Shown: positions 1 to 9,010 of the stretch, piece by piece | How the letters are laid out: each line of letters opens with the position of its first letter | How positions within the stretch are numbered: position 1 is the first letter of the stretch | Assembly (NCBI RefSeq): GCF_001294535.1 | Contig: NZ_LGIC01000031.1 | Location: 62,001 to 126,000, forward strand | Reading direction: 5' to 3' | Origin: Cypionkella psychrotolerans | Lineage (GTDB): Bacteria; Pseudomonadota; Alphaproteobacteria; Rhodobacterales; Rhodobacteraceae | DNA: 64,000 nucleotides | Position numbers and translations under genes: made by a program | The notes under the pieces: generated by a model | Told to the model about the DNA's origin: nothing | The model's input: only the letters and a program-made list of their open reading frames with translations | Databases searched by the model: none

Positions 1-130
1 ATCCGCCACGCTTTCATCAGACTATTCCTGAGAGGTTCTGTTTTACAGGATTCCGAAACAATGCTAGCGCAAAATGCAAAAAGCTCGGTGGAACGCTACA
101 ATTTTCAACCCTGACGCGATGATTGACCGC
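1..130. other. Window edge, no gene seen
   Basis: This stretch follows the 3' end of the rfbCBDA operon. I see no open frame with a ribosome binding site and no hairpin followed by a T run that would mark a clear terminator. Confidence 0.4.
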
Positions 131-1003
131 TTACTCTGAAACAATCCCCAGTAAATATCGGCCATAATCGTTCTTTTTGAAAATATCCGCCCGCGCCAGC
201 AGGGCGGCTTTATCAATCCAGCCCGCGCGATAGGCGATCTCATCCGGACAGCCCACCTGCAAGCCCTGCCGCGCCTCAAGCGTGCGCACAAAATTCCCCG
301 CGTCCAGCAAGCTGCCATGCGTACCAGTATCCAGCCAAGCAAAGCCGCGGCCCATTTTCTCGACGGTCAGGCTGCCCTCGGCGCGGTAGATCTCCAGCAG
401 ATCGGCAATCTCCAACTCACCGCGCGGCGAGGGCTGCACCTGTGCCGCCAGTTCCGGCGCGCGACCATCCAGATAATACAGCCCCGTCACCGCATAGTTC
501 GATGGCGGCACCTCGGGTTTCTCAATGATCGCCTGCACATTGCCCGCCGCGTCAAACTGCACTACGCCATAGCGCTCGGGGTCGGCCACCCGGTAGCCAA
601 ACACCGTGCCGCCCACCGCTTTCGCCGCAGCCGAGGCCAAAATCTCGGGCAAGCCATGGCCGAAGAAGATATTGTCGCCCAACACCAGCACGCTTGGCGC
701 GCCGTCCAGAAAATCCTTGGCCAACAGATACGCCTGCGCCAAGCCGTCAGGGCTGGGTTGCACGATATAAGTTAAGGAAAGCCCCCACTGGCTGCCATCG
801 CCCAGCAACCGGATGAACTGATCCTGATCGTCCGGCGTGGTGATGATGGCGATCTCACGCACCCCGCCCAGCATCAGCACAGACAAAGGATAATAGATCA
901 TCGGCTTGTCATAGATCGGCAGAAGCTGCTTCGACACCCCCATGGTAATCGGCCAGAGCCGCGTGCCAGAGCCGCCCGCCAGAATAATCCCCTTGCGCGT
1001 CAT
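131..1003 (-). CDS. rfbA: Glucose-1-phosphate thymidylyltransferase
   Basis: RfbA joins glucose-1-phosphate and dTTP to give dTDP-glucose, the first step of cytosolic dTDP-L-rhamnose synthesis. The 290-residue protein opens with MTRKGIILAGGSGTRLWP, which carries the nucleotidyltransferase GGSGTRL signature at about residues 10-16, followed by the substrate-binding segment KQLLPIYDKPMIYYPL. Its length is normal for the family. An upstream in-frame ATG would add 27 unrelated residues. I chose the inner ATG because it overlaps the rfbD stop codon in an ATGA, which indicates translational coupling. It is the last gene of the rfbC-B-D-A operon. Confidence 0.97.
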   Translation of the reverse strand: MTRKGIILAGGSGTRLWPITMGVSKQLLPIYDKPMIYYPLSVLMLGGVREIAIITTPDDQDQFIRLLGDGSQWGLSLTYIVQPSPDGLAQAYLLAKDFLDGAPSVLVLGDNIFFGHGLPEILASAAAKAVGGTVFGYRVADPERYGVVQFDAAGNVQAIIEKPEVPPSNYAVTGLYYLDGRAPELAAQVQPSPRGELEIADLLEIYRAEGSLTVEKMGRGFAWLDTGTHGSLLDAGNFVRTLEARQGLQVGCPDEIAYRAGWIDKAALLARADIFKKNDYGRYLLGIVSE

Positions 1004-1851
1004 ACCGCCAACTCCTGCAAAATCTTGTCCAAACCATTGCGCCACTCCGGCCACGCAATCCCATACGCCGCCAATCCGCTGCAATCCAACCGTGAATTCA
1101 ACGGCCGCTTCGCGGGCGTCGGATAAGCGCTCGACGGGATGTCATGCACCGCACAAGCCAAGCCCGCCCGCGCCATGATCGCGCGCGCAAAATCGGCCCA
1201 AGAGCAGTCCGGCGCGCCCGCAAAATGCTGCACGCCGCCCGGCTTGCCCGCACGCAAGCCCGCCGCCATCACATACAAAGCATCGGCAATATCTGCCGCA
1301 GGTGTCGGCCCGCCAATCTGATCCGCCACCACGTTCAGACTGTCCCGCTCCGCCCCCAACCGCAGCATAGTCTTAACGAAATTGCTGCCATGCGCCGAGA
1401 CAACCCAAGAGGTCCGCAGGATCAGATGCACGCCGCCCGCCGCCTGCACGGCTTGTTCACCCGCCAGCTTCGTACGCCCATAGGCCCCCAAAGGTGCCAC
1501 CGGATGATCCACCCCAAACGGCTGATCCCCCGTGCCGTCAAAGACATAATCGGTCGAGATATGCAAAAACGGCAGTCCTCGCACCGCACAGGCCCGCGCC
1601 ATGGCTCCCGGCGCATCGCCGTTCACCACCCGCGCCGCTGCTTCCTCGGTCTCTGCCTTGTCCACCGCCGTCCAGGCCGCCGCATTGATCACCACATCGG
1701 CATCGCAGGCCGCAATCGCCGCCGCACATGCCGCCGGATCCGCCAAATCCGCTTGCCCGCGCCCGATAAACTCCGCCGAGACGCTCAAAGGCATCCGCCG
1801 CGCCAATTCCCGCGCCACCTGCCCAGTCTGGCCAAAAACCAAAACCCTCAC
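1000..1851 (-). CDS. rfbD: dTDP-4-dehydrorhamnose reductase
   Basis: RfbD performs the last step of dTDP-L-rhamnose formation, the NAD(P)H-dependent reduction of dTDP-4-keto-rhamnose. The N-terminal Rossmann motif VRVLVFGQTGQVARELA and the SDR catalytic YGRTK (YxxxK) are visible. Three in-frame GTG codons lie at 1863, 1857 and 1851. The third gives the usual start (RVLVFGQTGQ directly after the start residue) and has a GGGGG stretch 7-8 bases upstream, so I prefer it (283 aa). The stop overlaps the rfbA start by 4 bases. The 55-base gap to rfbB is almost filled by a double palindrome that may change expression of rfbD and rfbA relative to rfbCB. Confidence 0.95.
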   Translation of the reverse strand: MRVLVFGQTGQVARELARRMPLSVSAEFIGRGQADLADPAACAAAIAACDADVVINAAAWTAVDKAETEEAAARVVNGDAPGAMARACAVRGLPFLHISTDYVFDGTGDQPFGVDHPVAPLGAYGRTKLAGEQAVQAAGGVHLILRTSWVVSAHGSNFVKTMLRLGAERDSLNVVADQIGGPTPAADIADALYVMAAGLRAGKPGGVQHFAGAPDCSWADFARAIMARAGLACAVHDIPSSAYPTPAKRPLNSRLDCSGLAAYGIAWPEWRNGLDKILQELAV

Positions 1852-1862
1852 AGCCACCCCCA

Positions 1863-1905
1863 CGATTTTCGCGCGAAAATCGCCCCGGAATTCGCGCGAA
1901 TTCCG
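1863..1905. repeat. Double-palindrome intergenic repeat, copy 1
   Basis: Two perfect 20-bp palindromes stand next to each other. The first, at 1863-1882, has arms GATTTTCG/CGAAAATC. The second, at 1886-1905, has arms GGAATTCG/CGAATTCC. The same pair of arms in the same order appears at 54976-55021 between algH and ccoS. Here it sits inside an operon between rfbB and rfbD, where two adjacent RNA hairpins could act in mRNA stability or partial termination. There is no T run after either stem. Confidence 0.8.
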
Positions 1906-1906
1906 A

Positions 1907-2947
1907 TCACGCTTTCACCCCCAGCCGCACGCCCACACCCGCGCGCGCCTGCAATGGCTTCCACCATGCCTCATTGTCCAGATACCACTGCACGGTTTTC
2001 GCAAGACCGTCCTCGACCGTCACACTTGGCCGCCAACCCAGTTCCTCGCGGATCCGCGAAGGATCAATCGCATAGCGCGCATCATGGCCGGGGCGGTCAG
2101 TGACGTAAGTGATCTGATCGGCATAGGGCGCAGCCTTGGGGCGCTTGGCGTCCAAAATTCCGCAGATGGTCTTCACCAGATCAATGTTACGCCGCTCGTT
2201 CTCGCCGCCAATATTATAGCTGCGCCCCAGCGCGCCTTTTTCCACCACCAACAGCAGCGCGTCAGCGTGATCCTCGACATAAAGCCAATCACGCACGTTT
2301 TCACCGCCGCCATAAACCGGAATAGGCTTGCCCGCCAAAGCGTTCAAAATCACCACAGGCACCAGCTTTTCCGGGAAATGGAACGGCCCGTAGTTGTTCG
2401 AGCAATTCGTCAGCACCACCGGCAGCCCGTAGGTTTCGTGCCAAGCCCGCACCAGATGATCGCTGGCGGCTTTGCTGGCCGAATAGGGGCTGCGCGGATC
2501 ATAGGATGTGTCCTCGGTGAACTGCCCCTCGGCCCCCAAAGACCCAAACACCTCATCCGTGCTGATATGATGGAACCGGAATCCCGCCGGACGCCCCGCC
2601 CCCTGCCAATAGGCCCGAGCCGCCTCCAGCATATTATAAGTGCCGTTGATATTGGTTAGGATGAAATCCCCCGGCCCATCAATCGAACGATCCACATGCG
2701 ATTCCGCCGCCAGATGCATCACCACATCCGGGCGGTGCAGCGCAAAAATCTCATCCAACCGCGCCCGATCCCGAATATCCGCCCGCTCAAAGCTATACAG
2801 GTTCGACCCCGACACGCTCGCCACATTCTCCAGACAGGCCGCATAGGTCAGCGCATCCAGATTGACCACTTCATGCCCACGCGACACCGCCAACCGCACC
2901 ACAGCCGAGCCGATAAAACCCGCGCCACCCGTTACCAGTATCTTCAT
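1907..2947 (-). CDS. rfbB: dTDP-glucose 4,6-dehydratase
   Basis: RfbB converts dTDP-glucose to dTDP-4-keto-6-deoxyglucose with a tightly bound NAD+. The protein (346 aa) starts [18 protein letters not shown], with the GxxGxxG dinucleotide motif, and carries the dehydratase signature DEVFG and the catalytic YSASK. I moved the start four codons inward from the longest frame because that ATG overlaps the rfbC stop in an ATGA, as at the rfbD/rfbA junction. It is the second gene of the operon. Confidence 0.97.
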   Translation of the reverse strand: MKILVTGGAGFIGSAVVRLAVSRGHEVVNLDALTYAACLENVASVSGSNLYSFERADIRDRARLDEIFALHRPDVVMHLAAESHVDRSIDGPGDFILTNINGTYNMLEAARAYWQGAGRPAGFRFHHISTDEVFGSLGAEGQFTEDTSYDPRSPYSASKAASDHLVRAWHETYGLPVVLTNCSNNYGPFHFPEKLVPVVILNALAGKPIPVYGGGENVRDWLYVEDHADALLLVVEKGALGRSYNIGGENERRNIDLVKTICGILDAKRPKAAPYADQITYVTDRPGHDARYAIDPSRIREELGWRPSVTVEDGLAKTVQWYLDNEAWWKPLQARAGVGVRLGVKA

Positions 2948-3507
2948 TCTGCAACCCATTCAAAAGGGGACACCACATCGCGCAACAACGGGGCCACCGC
3001 ATCCTTGCCCGACAGAATCGGAGCGCCCGAAAGCCCCCAATCAATGCCAATCTCAGGATCATCCCAGCGCACGCCACCGTCACAGTCCGGCGCATAGACA
3101 TCGGTGCATTTATACTGAACCTCGGTGTTCGGCACCTTCGTCACGAACCCATGCAAAAACCCCTTAGGCACCAGCAACTGCCGCCCATTCGCCGCCGACA
3201 ACTCCACCCCAACCCAAGCCCCAAACGTCGGTGACCCTCGCCGGAAATCCACCGCCACATCAAAAATCACACCAGAAGTACAACGCACCAGCTTGTCCTG
3301 TGCCCGCGGTGGAGCCTGATAATGCAGCCCCCGCAACGTGCCCGCCTGCGCCGACATCGAGTGATTGTCCTGCACAAAGCCCAAACTCAGCCCCGCCCCA
3401 GCCATCGCCGTCGCATTCCACGTCTCAGAAAACCAGCCGCGATCATCGCCAAACCGCTTCGGCGTGACAATCAACACCCCCGTCAGTGCCGTTTCTTCAA
3501 TCTGCAT
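2944..3507 (-). CDS. rfbC: dTDP-4-dehydrorhamnose 3,5-epimerase
   Basis: RfbC epimerises dTDP-4-keto-6-deoxyglucose at C3 and C5. The 187-residue protein has the family's cupin fold markers: an N-terminal [15 protein letters not shown], the catalytic-His region [10 protein letters not shown] at about residues 59-68, and the C-terminal Y(K)[18 protein letters not shown]. It is the first gene of the rfbC-B-D-A operon and is followed by rfbB with a 4-base overlap. The 75 bases before it separate it from the flippase gene on the same strand, so it may share a transcript with that gene. Confidence 0.96.
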   Translation of the reverse strand: MQIEETALTGVLIVTPKRFGDDRGWFSETWNATAMAGAGLSLGFVQDNHSMSAQAGTLRGLHYQAPPRAQDKLVRCTSGVIFDVAVDFRRGSPTFGAWVGVELSAANGRQLLVPKGFLHGFVTKVPNTEVQYKCTDVYAPDCDGGVRWDDPEIGIDWGLSGAPILSGKDAVAPLLRDVVSPFEWVAE

Positions 3508-3582
3508 ATCTCAAACCCATTCGCACATCCGCCGCGAAGCTTTACCGCAAGCGCGCAGCCACGCCCAGACCGGATTGCGGCC

Positions 3583-4935
3583 CTACGCCATCCCCAGCAT
3601 ATCGGCATTGACCCAAAACGCCAAAACCACAAGCGCCACCGCCAAACCGAACAGCACCACGTCATTCACCGGATCCCAAGCCCGATGCTTGCGCGCCAGC
3701 AAAATCACCGCCGGATGTAGCGCAAGTAAGGCCAAAGCCTGCGCCAACAACGCGCCTTCCAGCCCGCCATGGGTGATGCCGATCAGAAATGCCACGGTCT
3801 GGACAAAGGCCTTCAACGCCTGCAGCCAGAAATAGTTCCGCCCATCGCCAGCCGCCAAAGCCGACTGATCATAGCTGATGCCAATGGTTTCCGGCATCTG
3901 GATCAGCGCAACCATCACCACGATGAACCCAGCCGCCGCATAGCGCGAGTCATACAGGATCCCGACCAACGGCACCCCAATCACCGCCAAAAACCCCAGC
4001 AGCAGCAGCGTTCCGCCCGAAATCGCCCAGCGCAGCTTGCGCATCTTGGCAAAATTTGCCGCTGATTCCGCTGGATGATGATCGCGGTACAAAGGAATCA
4101 TAATTCGGCTGTTCACCGCCCGCGCCAACAGCAGCGGGAACGACGCCAGAAAATACCCAATGTTATAGACCCCTAACTCCTCAAGGCTCAGATAATGCCC
4201 AAAGATCGCCTTATCACCCTGCGCCAAGGCAAAACCGCAGGCGGTTGACATAAAAATCCACTTGCCGAAATGGATCAACTCATGCCCCGCCGACTTGTCC
4301 CAATGAAACCGATTGGCTGGCCCCGGCAAATACATCCACGTCAACACCAGCTTGGCCAAAGACCCGACAATGGCCCCGACCACCAGCCCCCAGACCGAAT
4401 GCGTCATCAACGACAACACCACCATCGCCACAATCCCAATCGCCTGCGCGATCAGATCCAGCAGCGTCACCTTGCCCAACAGCAAGTGCCGTGTCGCCGT
4501 ATCAATCCGCGTTGGGTTGAACCCTGAAATGAACAAGGAAATCCCCGCGACGGGTAGCAGATACACAAGCTCCGGCGCATGGTAAAACTGCGCCAGCGGC
4601 CAAGCCAAAGCGCAAGTCACCAGCCACAGCATCGTGCCGCGAAACGCGTGAATGGTGAACGCCGTGTTCAGAAAATCCGGGTCATCGCCACGTTTGTTCT
4701 GCGCGATTGAGGCTGAAACCCCGACATCCGAGAACATCACCATGCCGACCAGCACCACCGAAACCAGCGCCATCACCCCAAACGCATCGGGTGCCAGAAT
4801 CCGTGTCAAAATCAGGTTCGAGCCCAGCCGCATCACCTGCGTCAGCGCGTACGACCCAGCCGTAAACGCCGATCCACGCAGCGCCCGCGCAAACAAACTT
4901 CGTCCCGCAGGTGCGGTCCCATTCAGCTCAGACAT
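3583..4935 (-). CDS. Polysaccharide flippase, Wzx/MATE-like
   Basis: This integral membrane protein (450 aa) has about 12 hydrophobic segments and the N-terminal pattern of oligosaccharide flippases (LFARALRGSAFTAGSYALTQ, then RILAPDAFGVMALV). Such proteins move lipid-linked sugar repeats across the inner membrane. It lies between rfbCBDA and two glycosyltransferases, which fits a role in O-antigen or exopolysaccharide export. The start is the ATG at 4935, one codon inside a TTG, with AAGGG about 10 bases upstream. The exact substrate cannot be read from sequence. Confidence 0.85.
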   Translation of the reverse strand: MSELNGTAPAGRSLFARALRGSAFTAGSYALTQVMRLGSNLILTRILAPDAFGVMALVSVVLVGMVMFSDVGVSASIAQNKRGDDPDFLNTAFTIHAFRGTMLWLVTCALAWPLAQFYHAPELVYLLPVAGISLFISGFNPTRIDTATRHLLLGKVTLLDLIAQAIGIVAMVVLSLMTHSVWGLVVGAIVGSLAKLVLTWMYLPGPANRFHWDKSAGHELIHFGKWIFMSTACGFALAQGDKAIFGHYLSLEELGVYNIGYFLASFPLLLARAVNSRIMIPLYRDHHPAESAANFAKMRKLRWAISGGTLLLLGFLAVIGVPLVGILYDSRYAAAGFIVVMVALIQMPETIGISYDQSALAAGDGRNYFWLQALKAFVQTVAFLIGITHGGLEGALLAQALALLALHPAVILLARKHRAWDPVNDVVLFGLAVALVVLAFWVNADMLGMA

Positions 4936-5098
4936 CAAGCAAACCCTTTAAGACTTCGCCCCGACCCTAGGCGGATGCAGGTAACGCGTCAATGAAGCCC
5001 GATTTGGCAACAATCTATGCGCGAAATCGTTGAATTTGCCTTACTCTTGCCAAAAGCCGTGCCTATTGACCAAGGCTAAGACCCAATTCGGTGCCGCC

Positions 5099-6370
5099 AT
5101 GCAAATTGCCTACCTGATCAACACCTATCCAAAGCCCTCGCACACCTTTATTCGCCGCGAAATAGCAGCGCTTGAGGTGCTTGGCTGGCAGGTTCACCGC
5201 TTTGCCATGCGCTCGGATCGCAGCGCGCTGGTCGATCCGGTCGATTTCATCGAGGACGACAAGACCGAACATGTTTTGGAAATCGGCGGCAAGAATCTCC
5301 TCCGCTCCAGCCTCGGCTGGATGATCAAACACCCCAAACAGGCGCTTACAGGCCTTGCGATGGCAATCCGCTGCGGCACAAAGGGCACTTCCGGCGGCCC
5401 CGGCACCGGCGGGGTGCCGCGTCATCTGATCTATCTGCTCGAAGCCGCCCACATCGCGCGTCGCGCCAATGAACTCGGCATCCAGCACATCCACGCCCAT
5501 TTCGGCACGAATTCCGCCACCGTCGCCATGCTGGCCGAAGCATTGGGAGGCCCCGGCTTCAGCTTCACCGTCCACGGCCCCGAAGAACTCGACGCCCCGC
5601 GCGCATTTTCCTTCCCCGAGAAAATCGCCCGCGCCCGCTTCACCGTCGCGATCTCCAGCTATTGCCGCAGCCAGCTCTACCGCTGGAGCCAAATCCCCGA
5701 ATGGCCAAAAATCAAAGAGGTGCATTGCGGCGTTGACACCTCCGGCTACCCCACGCCCGCCCCAATGCCGGAAGGCGGCCCACATCTGGTGGCGATTGGT
5801 CGTCTGTGCGAGCAAAAAGGCTTCCCCGTCCTGATCGAAACCATGGCCATCGCCGCCAAACGCCTGCCCGGCCTGACCCTGACGATCTGCGGCGATGGTG
5901 AGTTGCGCGAACTGATCGACAGCGAAATCGCCCGCCACGGCATCCAAGACCGCATCAATATCGCAGGATGGGTCGATGAGACCGGCGTGCGCGCCGCCAT
6001 CGCCGCCGCCCATGCGCTGATCCTGCCCTCGCTCGCCGAAGGCCTGCCGATGGTGGTGATCGAGGCTATGGCCTGCGGTCGCCCCGTGATCTCCACCTGC
6101 ATCAACGGCGTGCCCGAGCTTTTGACTCCGAAGGAAGGTTGGCTGGTGCCAGCAGGCGACCCCGCAGCCTTGGCCGATGCCATCCTAGAGCTCTCCAACA
6201 CCCCCAACGCAGTGTTGGCCGAAATGGGCCTTGCCGCCCGCGCCCGCGCTATGGCCCGCCACGACGGCAACACCGAAGCCGCCAAATTGGCGCAGCATTT
6301 CACCGAAGCGCTGAAATCCGCCGCAGTGGCCGCCCATCCGCTGCATACCGAAACCGTGAACCCCGCATGA
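5099..6370 (+). CDS. Glycosyltransferase, GT4 family
   Basis: A 423-residue GT-B glycosyltransferase. It starts MQIAYLINTYPKPSHTFIRRE, typical of WcaL/colanic-acid-like enzymes that begin with a TYP..S.TFI motif. The C-terminal half has VAIGRLCEQKGF and the nucleotide-sugar motif EGLPMVVIEAMACGRPVI (E-x7-E), followed by NGVPELL. A longer frame adds 23 residues that do not resemble the family. It overlaps the next glycosyltransferase by 4 bases (ATGA). It probably adds a sugar to a surface polysaccharide; donor and acceptor are not predictable. Confidence 0.9.
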   Translation: MQIAYLINTYPKPSHTFIRREIAALEVLGWQVHRFAMRSDRSALVDPVDFIEDDKTEHVLEIGGKNLLRSSLGWMIKHPKQALTGLAMAIRCGTKGTSGGPGTGGVPRHLIYLLEAAHIARRANELGIQHIHAHFGTNSATVAMLAEALGGPGFSFTVHGPEELDAPRAFSFPEKIARARFTVAISSYCRSQLYRWSQIPEWPKIKEVHCGVDTSGYPTPAPMPEGGPHLVAIGRLCEQKGFPVLIETMAIAAKRLPGLTLTICGDGELRELIDSEIARHGIQDRINIAGWVDETGVRAAIAAAHALILPSLAEGLPMVVIEAMACGRPVISTCINGVPELLTPKEGWLVPAGDPAALADAILELSNTPNAVLAEMGLAARARAMARHDGNTEAAKLAQHFTEALKSAAVAAHPLHTETVNPA

Positions 6371-7152
6371 CCTACGCCCTCATCTGCGCCAGCCACAGTG
6401 ACGAGATCCTAAACGCCAACCTCGCGCGCTCGCCGATAATCGCCGAAGGCGCGGTGCCCCTGCATCTGGAACGCGACGCCGCCTCCGCTGCCGTCGCCTA
6501 TAACCGCGCCATCGACGCCACCGATGCTGAAATCCTGATCTTCGCCCATCACGACGTCTACCTGCCGCGCGGCTGGGAAAACCTGCTCACCCGGCGCCTG
6601 CGCGAACTCGAAGCGCATGATCCCAACTGGGCGCTCTACGGCCCGTTCGGCGTAGGCCTCGATGCCAGCCATATCGGCCCGGTCTGGTCTTCCAGCATCG
6701 GCCTGATCGTCGGCCGCGTCCCCACCACCCCCGCCGAAGTCCAATCCTACGACGAAATGGTCATCATAATGCGCCGCTCGGCAGGCCTGCGCTTTGACGA
6801 AACCCTGCCCGGCTGGCACATGTATGGCACCGATATCGTAACCTCGGCTCGCACCAAAGGCCTGCACGCCTATGCAGGCGCGCTCCCCACCATCCACAAC
6901 GACCGCTACCACGACCATCTGCGCGAGGATTTCGTGCAATCCTACGCCGCGATGCGCAAGAAATGGCACGACCATCTGCCCCTGCGCACCCCAATTATCA
7001 AAATCAGCAAATCCGGCCTGCACCTCTATAAAAACCGCTGGCGAGACTACCGATCCGAGAAATTTCGCGCCAACATGTCGATCGGGATCAATCACCCCCC
7101 GGAATACCTCGCCTCGCTTTGCGGTTGGTCCGACCTGACCGCGTCAGCTTAA
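6367..7152 (+). CDS. Glycosyltransferase-like protein (Glyco_tranf_2_5 type)
   Basis: A 261-residue protein starting MTYALICASHSDEIL. The segment EILIFAHHDVYLPRGWE matches the characteristic 'HxDVYLPxGW' core of the small GT2-like family, and GWHMYGTDI follows later. Proteins of this type accompany polysaccharide clusters and are thought to transfer sugars from nucleotide donors. The start ATG overlaps the stop of the upstream GT4 gene, so the two are translationally coupled. No signal peptide or membrane segment is seen. Confidence 0.75.
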   Translation: MTYALICASHSDEILNANLARSPIIAEGAVPLHLERDAASAAVAYNRAIDATDAEILIFAHHDVYLPRGWENLLTRRLRELEAHDPNWALYGPFGVGLDASHIGPVWSSSIGLIVGRVPTTPAEVQSYDEMVIIMRRSAGLRFDETLPGWHMYGTDIVTSARTKGLHAYAGALPTIHNDRYHDHLREDFVQSYAAMRKKWHDHLPLRTPIIKISKSGLHLYKNRWRDYRSEKFRANMSIGINHPPEYLASLCGWSDLTASA

Positions 7153-7230
7153 TTCAAACAAGATTAAAATTTGCGCCCCGCCCCAGCGGCCTCGCCCCTT
7201 TGGGTCTTGGCCGAACTAAAGGCTTTCATC

Positions 7231-7310
7231 TTGGCCTAAATATCCCCGCCGGAGGCATCCGACGCTGGCCTAAGGAGCCTCCGGCGGGAGTATTTCAAAA
7301 AAGAGCAAAT
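7231..7310. repeat. Long hairpin repeat with terminator features, copy 1
   Basis: An inverted repeat with arms CCCCGCCGGAGGC and GCCTCCGGCGGG, flanked on the left by GGCCTAAATAT and on the right by AGTATTTCAAAA and GAGCAAAT. A second copy with the same flanks lies at 48841-48919. Both copies sit between convergent genes (here glycosyltransferase and SGNH hydrolase). A bidirectional terminator role is inferred from position and shape. Confidence 0.85.
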
Positions 7311-7322
7311 GCAAAGAGCCCC

Positions 7323-7955
7323 CTAAATCATCCCGCGCAACTTAGCTGCCACCGCGACCGCCAGCTTGGCATGTTCGCCCTGATCAAAATGCACCCCATC
7401 CAGCGGGCTAACCTTGATCACCTGACCCGCATTCAGAAACTCCACCCCGCGCGCCTTGGCCAAAGCCGCATACATTGGCGCCAAAGCTTGCGACCGCGCA
7501 GCCCCGCCCCAGAACTCATCCTTGATCGGCCCGATCTCAACCACCGGCGTCGGACACACCAACAACACCTTAAAACCGCTATGCCGTTCCTGCATCACCC
7601 GGTGCTGTGCTATGTCCAACAGGCCAGCGATCCCCCCAACGACTGCCTCGGGCGTCGAGGTAAACCGCGCCTTCACATCATTGGTGCCCAGCATCAGCAC
7701 CAAAATATCCAGCGGCCCGTGGCTTTCCAACGCGATCTTCAGCCCCGCCTGCCCGTTCATATGCGCGCCCATGATCGGATCATCGAACATCGCCGTCCGC
7801 CCCGGCAAACCCTCCTCGATCATCTCACAGCCCAAAGCCGCCTGAACCCGCGAGGGCCAGCGCACCCCCAGCCCATACCGCTCATACTTCGCCAGATCGA
7901 CAATCGGTGGCGTCCCATGCGTATTACTGTCGCCAAAGCACATCACAACCGGCAT
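7323..7955 (-). CDS. SGNH/GDSL hydrolase (arylesterase-like)
   Basis: A 210-residue SGNH hydrolase with block I FGDSNTHG (nucleophile Ser), block III LMLGTNDVK, and block V LDGVHFD supplying the Asp and His. The family contains esterases and deacetylases acting on small esters or acylated sugars. There is no signal peptide, so it is probably cytoplasmic. The nearby polysaccharide genes are on the other strand and separated by a terminator-like repeat, so a link to glycan deacylation is only possible, not shown. Confidence 0.88.
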   Translation of the reverse strand: MPVVMCFGDSNTHGTPPIVDLAKYERYGLGVRWPSRVQAALGCEMIEEGLPGRTAMFDDPIMGAHMNGQAGLKIALESHGPLDILVLMLGTNDVKARFTSTPEAVVGGIAGLLDIAQHRVMQERHSGFKVLLVCPTPVVEIGPIKDEFWGGAARSQALAPMYAALAKARGVEFLNAGQVIKVSPLDGVHFDQGEHAKLAVAVAAKLRGMI

Positions 7956-8069
7956 CTGATCCCCCCATTTTGCGCCAAGCTACGAAGCCGACGCCCGCGC
8001 GTAAACCCCCTTCCCCTTTCGCGCCCTGCCCCCCATATATACCCCAACCCAAAACCTTTGAGGCTTCCC

Positions 8070-8984
8070 ATGTTCGGCACCGCAACCGCCCCCACAGCAG
8101 CCCCCGCCACCGACCTGATCACCGACGGCTCGGAAAAAACCTTCCTGCAAGACGTGATCGAGCCGTCACAAACCACCCCCATCATCGTCGATTTCTGGGC
8201 GCCATGGTGCGGCCCCTGCAAAACCCTCGGCCCCGCCTTGGAAGCCGCCGTCACCGCCGCCAAACGCCGCGTGCGGATGGTGAAAATCAACGTCGATGAA
8301 AACCAAGCCCTCGCGGCCCAACTCCGCATCCAATCCATCCCCACCGTCTACGCCTTCTTCCAAGGCCAGCCCGTCGATGGCTTCCAAGGCAATGTCGCAC
8401 CATCCGAGTTGAAACGCTTCGTCGATAAACTCGCGGCGATGGGGCCAGAGCCGGACAATGGCCTCGCCGATGCCATCGCTGCCGCTGAAACCATGCTGGA
8501 TGACGGTGACTACGCCGATGCAGTAGAAACCTTCACCGCCATCCTCGAAGAAGAACCCGAGAATGCCGTCGCCTACGCTGGCCTGATCCGCGCCCACCTC
8601 GCGCTTGCCGATCTTGATCTGGCCGAAACCCTGATCACCACCGCGCCCGGGGCCCTCACCAAAGCCAAGGAAGTTGAGGCCACCCGCGCCATGCTTGATC
8701 TTGCCCGCCAAGCCGCCTCCGCTGGCCCCGAGGATGATCTGCGCGCCGCCCATGCTGCCGATCCGAAAAATCCGCAGATCCTGTTTGACCTCGCCACCGC
8801 CCAGCACGCCAACGGCAAGGTTGAGGAAGCCGTCAACACCCTGCTAGACCTGTTCAAACTGGATCGTGAGTGGAACAACAACGCCGCCCGCACCCAGCTG
8901 TTCACCATTTTTGAGGCCCTCAAACCGCAAGACCCCATCGTGCTGGCAGGCCGCCGCCGCCTGTCCTCGATGATCTTTGCCTAA
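8070..8984 (+). CDS. Thioredoxin/TPR co-chaperone, CnoX (YbbN)-like
   Basis: A 304-residue protein. An N-terminal thioredoxin fold (residues about 15-130) contains VDFWAPWCGPCKTLGPALE, and a helical TPR-like region rich in Ala/Glu follows to the end (AIAAAETMLDDGDYADAVETF). This architecture is that of CnoX/YbbN, which protects proteins from oxidation and hands them to GroEL or DnaK. Unlike E. coli YbbN, the CGPC motif has both cysteines, so redox activity is likely. The start is the ATG directly before FGTATAP. The frame is open far upstream but that part overlaps the antisense hydrolase gene. Confidence 0.88.
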   Translation: MFGTATAPTAAPATDLITDGSEKTFLQDVIEPSQTTPIIVDFWAPWCGPCKTLGPALEAAVTAAKRRVRMVKINVDENQALAAQLRIQSIPTVYAFFQGQPVDGFQGNVAPSELKRFVDKLAAMGPEPDNGLADAIAAAETMLDDGDYADAVETFTAILEEEPENAVAYAGLIRAHLALADLDLAETLITTAPGALTKAKEVEATRAMLDLARQAASAGPEDDLRAAHAADPKNPQILFDLATAQHANGKVEEAVNTLLDLFKLDREWNNNAARTQLFTIFEALKPQDPIVLAGRRRLSSMIFA

Positions 8985-9010
8985 ACCGGTTGGCGCACTA
9001 GCTAGAGGGC

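Noticed and set aside
5063-6013. 316-residue Gly/Asp-rich minus-strand frame
   Set aside because: It is the mirror of the GT4 glycosyltransferase gene and shows no motif.
7119-8069. Long upstream extension of the CnoX-like gene
   Set aside because: The extension is antisense to the SGNH hydrolase and reads as Arg/Pro/His-rich sequence. The family N-terminus begins at 8070.
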